NCBI GenBank assembly: GCA_018371275.1
Contig: JAHALF010000027.1
Location: forward strand, 1-7,698
Length of the DNA: 7,698 bases
Source of the DNA: Clostridiales bacterium
Lineage (GTDB): Bacteria > Bacillota > Clostridia > Lachnospirales > CAG-274
Direction of reading: 5' to 3'
A program made the translations under genes and the position numbers. The notes beneath the pieces were generated by a model. It was not told the DNA's origin and did not search any database. It saw nothing but the letters and a program-made list of their open reading frames with translations. How positions within the stretch are numbered: the first letter of the stretch is position 1; each line of letters begins with the position of its first letter. Shown here one piece after another: positions 5,568-7,698 of this stretch.

Positions 5568-6470
5568 CTATGCTTGTTTACCAGTTGAACCGTAAGCATA
5601 TTGCCATAATCCATAACCTGCTGTATATCTTGCTCTTGCACCATACAAAAATTCATCATATTTAAACACATATTCGCTTGTAGGACTTGTTACAGAAACT
5701 ATTTCCATTTTTTTTCGTTCTTGAAATATTAATGGTTTTATAGTATTATTGGTATCAAGCAAATACCATTGCTGTGGGTATTTTGCTAGTTCTGGAACGA
5801 CCAACAATTCGCTAGTGTTTCTATTTATGTTGGTTGTTCCATTTATTGTTTCTGCCTCTAATATCATTTTAGCAGTAGCTTCTAATTGTGGGGGAACAAC
5901 TAATAAATTTGGGAACACTCCTAAACTCTCTCCCTCGCCATCAACAATCAACATCATCTGGCAACGTGCTTGATTATAGCTTTCGGCTGATAGTTTTCTA
6001 GTCCCTTTATTAGATTGTACTTTTTTTGACTTATCTGCCTCTATAATATGATTATCACTAAAGAACATCTCATCATCATAACATCTCTTTGTAAAGCCAT
6101 CTCCCAATAATTCGAATACCAATTTATCTGGGTGTCTTTTAAATCTCTCTCCAATTGACGCAATAATAGGAGCATATGTACCTACTGTATCATCTTCAAA
6201 GGTATCTCTTTTTAAATTTACTGTTAATTCAAACTTTTTATTTTCTATTGCATACCCTCTTGCACTTAAATTATTTATAACTCTATTGCCTATCCATTCT
6301 CTGACTTTAGGCATACTTCCTAACCATAAATAATTGCTTATTTTTGTACCAGAAGACATAATTGTAGCTACTTTAGTATAGTTTACTGTTGCATTTTTAT
6401 ATGCGGCATCTAATATCCTACTAAAGTCTTCCATACTTTTCTCAACAACATTGTTATTAAAGACCGACAT
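5568..6470 (-). CDS. Mu gpT-like major capsid protein
   Basis: This 300-residue protein matches the Mu major head subunit (gpT) family along its length and should adopt the HK97 fold. Recognisable blocks are YLWLGSMPKVREWIGNR (48-64), the E-loop-like segment around FELTVNLKRDTFEDD (80-94), FFSDNH (136-141), LLVVPPQLEATA (189-200), FQERKKMEI (249-257) and the C-terminal LYGARARYTAGYGLW (275-289). The length is normal for the family, so the gene looks intact and not a decaying remnant. The ATG at 6470 overlaps the end of the HTH gene by 14 bases, with AGG 6 bases upstream, so the two are probably coupled. Twelve bases separate it from the protease gene. No portal or terminase gene lies nearby. 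Confidence 0.92.
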   Translation of the reverse strand: MSVFNNNVVEKSMEDFSRILDAAYKNATVNYTKVATIMSSGTKISNYLWLGSMPKVREWIGNRVINNLSARGYAIENKKFELTVNLKRDTFEDDTVGTYAPIIASIGERFKRHPDKLVFELLGDGFTKRCYDDEMFFSDNHIIEADKSKKVQSNKGTRKLSAESYNQARCQMMLIVDGEGESLGVFPNLLVVPPQLEATAKMILEAETINGTTNINRNTSELLVVPELAKYPQQWYLLDTNNTIKPLIFQERKKMEIVSVTSPTSEYVFKYDEFLYGARARYTAGYGLWQYAYGSTGKQA

Positions 6471-6849
6471 ACTTACCTATCCCTACCTCTCTATGTAATT
6501 TTTTTAGTTTTTCTGTTTCTATTGCTTTATGCAATAACTTATTTACCATAATTGATAATGGCGTACCAAAGTATTTATCTGCATTTAGTTCGTCTAAATC
6601 TCTTTTTGTTTGTGCGTCAATAGATAAACTTATTTTTACTTTTTTTTCTTTTTTATAATTATTGGTGCTAATTTTATGTCCTAAATAATTTTTGTCTAAA
6701 TATTCTCGCAAGTCTGTTTCTAATATTCGATATTCCTTACCAACTATTGTAGCTGGCAGTAAGCCTCTTTTTATTTCTCTATAAATCGTTTTAGGGCATA
6801 CTTGACATACTTCTGCAACTTCTTTTACCTTTAAAATATTGTCTTGCAA
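6457..6849 (-). CDS. Two-domain DNA-binding protein: excisionase-type HTH plus RHH-like
   Basis: The 130 residues divide in two. Residues 5-52 (LKVKEVAEVCQVCPKTIYRE, KRGLLPA, YRILETDLREYL) are an excisionase/MerR-like helix-turn-helix. Residues 70-112 (VKISLSID strand, then helices TKRDLDEL and PLSIMVNKLLHKAIE) resemble a ribbon-helix-helix domain. A lysine-rich linker joins them. The start is a TTG at 6849 with AAGGAGG 9 bases upstream; no in-frame ATG lies near. It is the first gene of the capsid operon and overlaps the capsid gene, so it may autoregulate the operon. The position is where a small terminase or packaging adaptor often lies, so a role in DNA recognition for packaging is possible but unproven. 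Confidence 0.72.
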   Translation of the reverse strand: MQDNILKVKEVAEVCQVCPKTIYREIKRGLLPATIVGKEYRILETDLREYLDKNYLGHKISTNNYKKEKKVKISLSIDAQTKRDLDELNADKYFGTPLSIMVNKLLHKAIETEKLKKLHREVGIGKYVGL

Positions 6850-6913
6850 AAAAATTTACCTCCTTACTTTTTTATATTTTTACACACATTTTTTTATAAA
6901 ACTTTATAGGAAT

Positions 6914-6922
6914 ATTATACCA
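6914..6922 (-). promoter_or_regulatory. Extended -10 promoter of the structural operon
   Basis: The minus strand reads TGGTATAAT (6914-6922), a perfect -10 with an extended TG. The start would be near 6907, about 58 bases before the TTG start codon. The -35 region is weak (TGGCTT-like) and falls inside the inverted repeat at 6924-6969, so folding or protein binding there could control the promoter. Confidence 0.6.
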
Positions 6923-6923
6923 C

Positions 6924-6969
6924 AAAAAGTCCTTAAAAGCCAGTATTTAAGCTGCTTTTAGGACTTTTT
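6924..6969. terminator. Bidirectional terminator-like hairpin upstream of the structural operon
   Basis: Two arms of about 18 bp, AAAAAGTCCT then AAAAGC (6924-6940) against GCTTTT then AGGACTTTTT (6954-6969), pair with two single-base bulges. Both strands have flanking A/T runs. It would stop minus-strand transcription coming from the junction region before it enters the capsid operon. It overlaps the -35 zone of that operon's promoter. Confidence 0.75.
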
Positions 6970-6996
6970 TATTCTCTCCTGTCCTCTATTTTAGTG

Positions 6997-7025
6997 TTTA
7001 CTTTTTTATGGTATTATTGTATAAT
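6997..7025 (+). promoter_or_regulatory. Plus-strand promoter (TTTACT-17-TATAAT)
   Basis: The -35 TTTACT (6997-7002), 17-bp spacer and -10 TATAAT (7020-7025) predict a start near 7032. No ORF follows. The transcript would run to the terminator at 7187-7218. Confidence 0.6.
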
Positions 7026-7031
7026 TATTAA

Positions 7032-7218
7032 ATAGGGAGTACGTGACTTTTTAGAATTTTTTAAATCTAAATATGTAAAGTTAAAACTCTATTTTAATTT
7101 TAATTTGTTTAAAATTTTTTATTTTTTTGAATCCTTTATCTGTAAGATTAAATTTTTAAAATTTTCTCTCTTGTTTTTTGGGAATAAAAAAAAGACAGTA
7201 TAATATCTGTCTTTTTTT
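7032..7218 (+). ncRNA. Candidate plus-strand small RNA
   Basis: The segment is bounded by the promoter at 6997-7025 and a strong terminator at 7187-7218, giving about 187 nt. It starts close to ATAGGGAGTACGTGAC and is otherwise U-rich. No start codon opens more than a few codons, so an untranslated RNA is the best reading. The evidence is the promoter and terminator pair only. Confidence 0.4.
7187..7218. terminator. Bidirectional terminator shared by two convergent transcripts
   Basis: GACAG (7194-7198) pairs with CTGTC (7207-7211). The stem is extended by seven A-T pairs (7187-7193 with 7212-7218), so either strand ends in a U-run after a G/C-containing stem. The plus promoter at 6997-7025 and the minus promoter at 7365-7393 both point to it. 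Confidence 0.78.
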
Positions 7219-7358
7219 ATTTATAAAAGATAAATATCAAAAAAATAACTTTTCAATTTTCAATAAACAAACGCAAAAAAAAATTGCATTTGTTTTCTTA
7301 TTTTTTTATGCCTCTAGAATACCTTTAACGCCCTTTAATAGACCCATAAATTTTTCTA
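7219..7358 (-). ncRNA. Candidate minus-strand small RNA
   Basis: A minus-strand promoter at 7365-7393 predicts a start near 7358 and the shared hairpin at 7187-7218 ends it, about 170 nt in all. It contains a 12-bp stem (arms 7265-7276 and 7284-7295, with one G-U pair in the RNA) and a 13-codon frame at 7306-7347 encoding MGLLKGVKGILEA, which lacks a convincing ribosome binding site. A structured RNA is more likely than an mRNA, but neither is shown. Confidence 0.35.
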
Positions 7359-7364
7359 AGTAGT

Positions 7365-7393
7365 CTTATACTAATAAAAATATTAAGAGGCAA
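7365..7393 (-). promoter_or_regulatory. Minus-strand promoter (TTGCCT-17-TATAAG)
   Basis: On the minus strand the -35 TTGCCT (7388-7393), 17-bp spacer and -10 TATAAG (7365-7370) form a fair promoter. Immediately upstream, AATGCAAG occurs twice, 10 bp apart (7393-7400 and 7403-7410), which looks like a regulator or activator site at one-turn spacing. Confidence 0.45.
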
Positions 7394-7474
7394 ATGCAAG
7401 TCAATGCAAGGTATTTACAAATATATTTATAATCATAAAAAATAATTCAGGACATAAATTTTGTAAAACTTTTA

Positions 7475-7503
7475 TTGACTTACCACTAAAAGTGGACTAT
7501 AAT
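7475..7503 (+). promoter_or_regulatory. Strong plus-strand promoter with a palindrome in its spacer
   Basis: The -35 TTGACT (7475-7480), 17-bp spacer and -10 TATAAT (7498-7503) are near consensus. The spacer contains CCACTAAAAGTGG (7483-7495), a perfect palindrome around AAA, placed where a bound repressor would block polymerase. The transcript would start near 7510, cross the circle junction and meet the terminator at 84-116. Confidence 0.72.
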
Positions 7504-7597
7504 TATTATGAGAACCCACAAAAATAGAATACAACTAAAAGTTGTCCTTGTCATTTTTTGGGGTATTTTTTGAAAAAAATGTTTACTAAAAGTAAAC
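7483..7597. repeat. Three palindromes with a common ACTAAAAGT core
   Basis: CCACTAAAAGTGG (7483-7495), ACAACTAAAAGTTGT (7531-7545) and GTTTACTAAAAGTAAAC (7581-7597) share the same 9-base core. Their centres are 49 and 51 bp apart. The flanking bases differ between copies but stay complementary within each copy. That symmetry fits either a dimeric DNA-binding protein or selected hairpin structure. Confidence 0.8.
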
Positions 7598-7698
7598 TTT
7601 AAAAATTTATTTTTTTTATTTTATATTTTAATTGGCATTAATATTGCCTTTTCAGTACGTTTCAACGTATTTTGTTAAATAAAAAAAGCAATGAACTG
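7510..7698 (+). ncRNA. Candidate plus-strand small RNA crossing the circle junction
   Basis: The promoter at 7475-7503 gives a start near 7510. Reading on through 7599 into base 1 of the circle, the first good terminator is at 84-116, giving about 205 nt. It contains two of the ACTAAAAGT hairpins and the two hairpins at 35-70, so it would be highly structured. Only frames of a few codons are present (for example MFTKSKL from 7580). It runs convergently with the minus-strand RNA that starts near 247. Confidence 0.4.
7600..7698. repeat. Terminal direct repeat, right copy (circular overlap)
   Basis: This is the exact copy of bases 1-99. The sequence just before it, a palindrome at 7581-7597, is therefore physically next to the hairpins at 35-116 in the circle. 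Confidence 0.93.

Noticed and set aside
7178..7363. 61-codon plus-strand frame
   Set aside because: It opens with TTG without a ribosome binding site and runs straight through a strong terminator hairpin and an oppositely oriented promoter.
7486..7554. 22-codon hydrophobic minus-strand frame (starts MTRTTFSCILFLW), possible type I toxin
   Set aside because: It looks membrane-like, but there is no ribosome binding site or promoter for it, and it runs through two of the palindromes that account for the conserved pattern.
1..7698. Fragment of an integrated Mu-like prophage
   Set aside because: The ends overlap exactly, no transposase A/B genes or Mu-type ends are present, and a self-contained replication module is encoded.

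Overview
The window is a very AT-rich (about three quarters A+T by eye), plasmid-sized replicon. Its first 99 bases (1-99) are identical to its last 99 (7600-7698), so it is best read as a circular molecule of about 7,599 bp with an assembly overlap. Base composition, strong AGGAGG-type ribosome binding sites and consensus -35/-10 promoters suggest a low-GC Firmicute or Fusobacterium-like host. The sequence does not settle the genus.

Every convincing gene is on the minus strand, in three transcription units. (i) Structural operon, about 6907 down to 3898: an HTH/ribbon-helix-helix DNA-binding protein, a Mu gpT-type major capsid protein, a Mu I-type protease with a nested in-frame scaffold start, an unknown 136-141 aa protein and a Mor-family activator. 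A strong terminator closes it. (ii) A small serine recombinase (resolvase type) with its own promoter and a repeat-rich upstream region that may be its res site. (iii) Replication operon: a small XRE repressor followed by a D5/P4-type SF3 helicase initiator. The 590-bp stretch between (ii) and (iii) holds tandem iteron-like repeats, TGTATACA palindromes and duplicated stem-loops, and is the likely replication origin.

About 1 kb around the circle junction (6850 to 7599, then 1 to 287) has no credible long ORF but is full of signals. It holds one minus promoter for the capsid operon, four further promoters arranged as two convergent pairs that each meet at a bidirectional terminator hairpin, and three palindromes with the same ACTAAAAGT core about 50 bp apart. 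This looks like a small-RNA or copy-control centre.

Taken together, this looks like a minimal plasmid-like phage satellite or phage-plasmid. It replicates with its own helicase, resolves multimers with a serine recombinase, and makes its own Mu-type capsid, protease and scaffold. It has no terminase, portal, head-closure, tail, lysis or integrase gene in the window. The simplest inference is that it builds its own, probably small, capsid shell and borrows packaging and tail functions from a Mu-like helper phage. Lifestyle and helper are inferred; the gene-family calls rest on sequence motifs read by eye.
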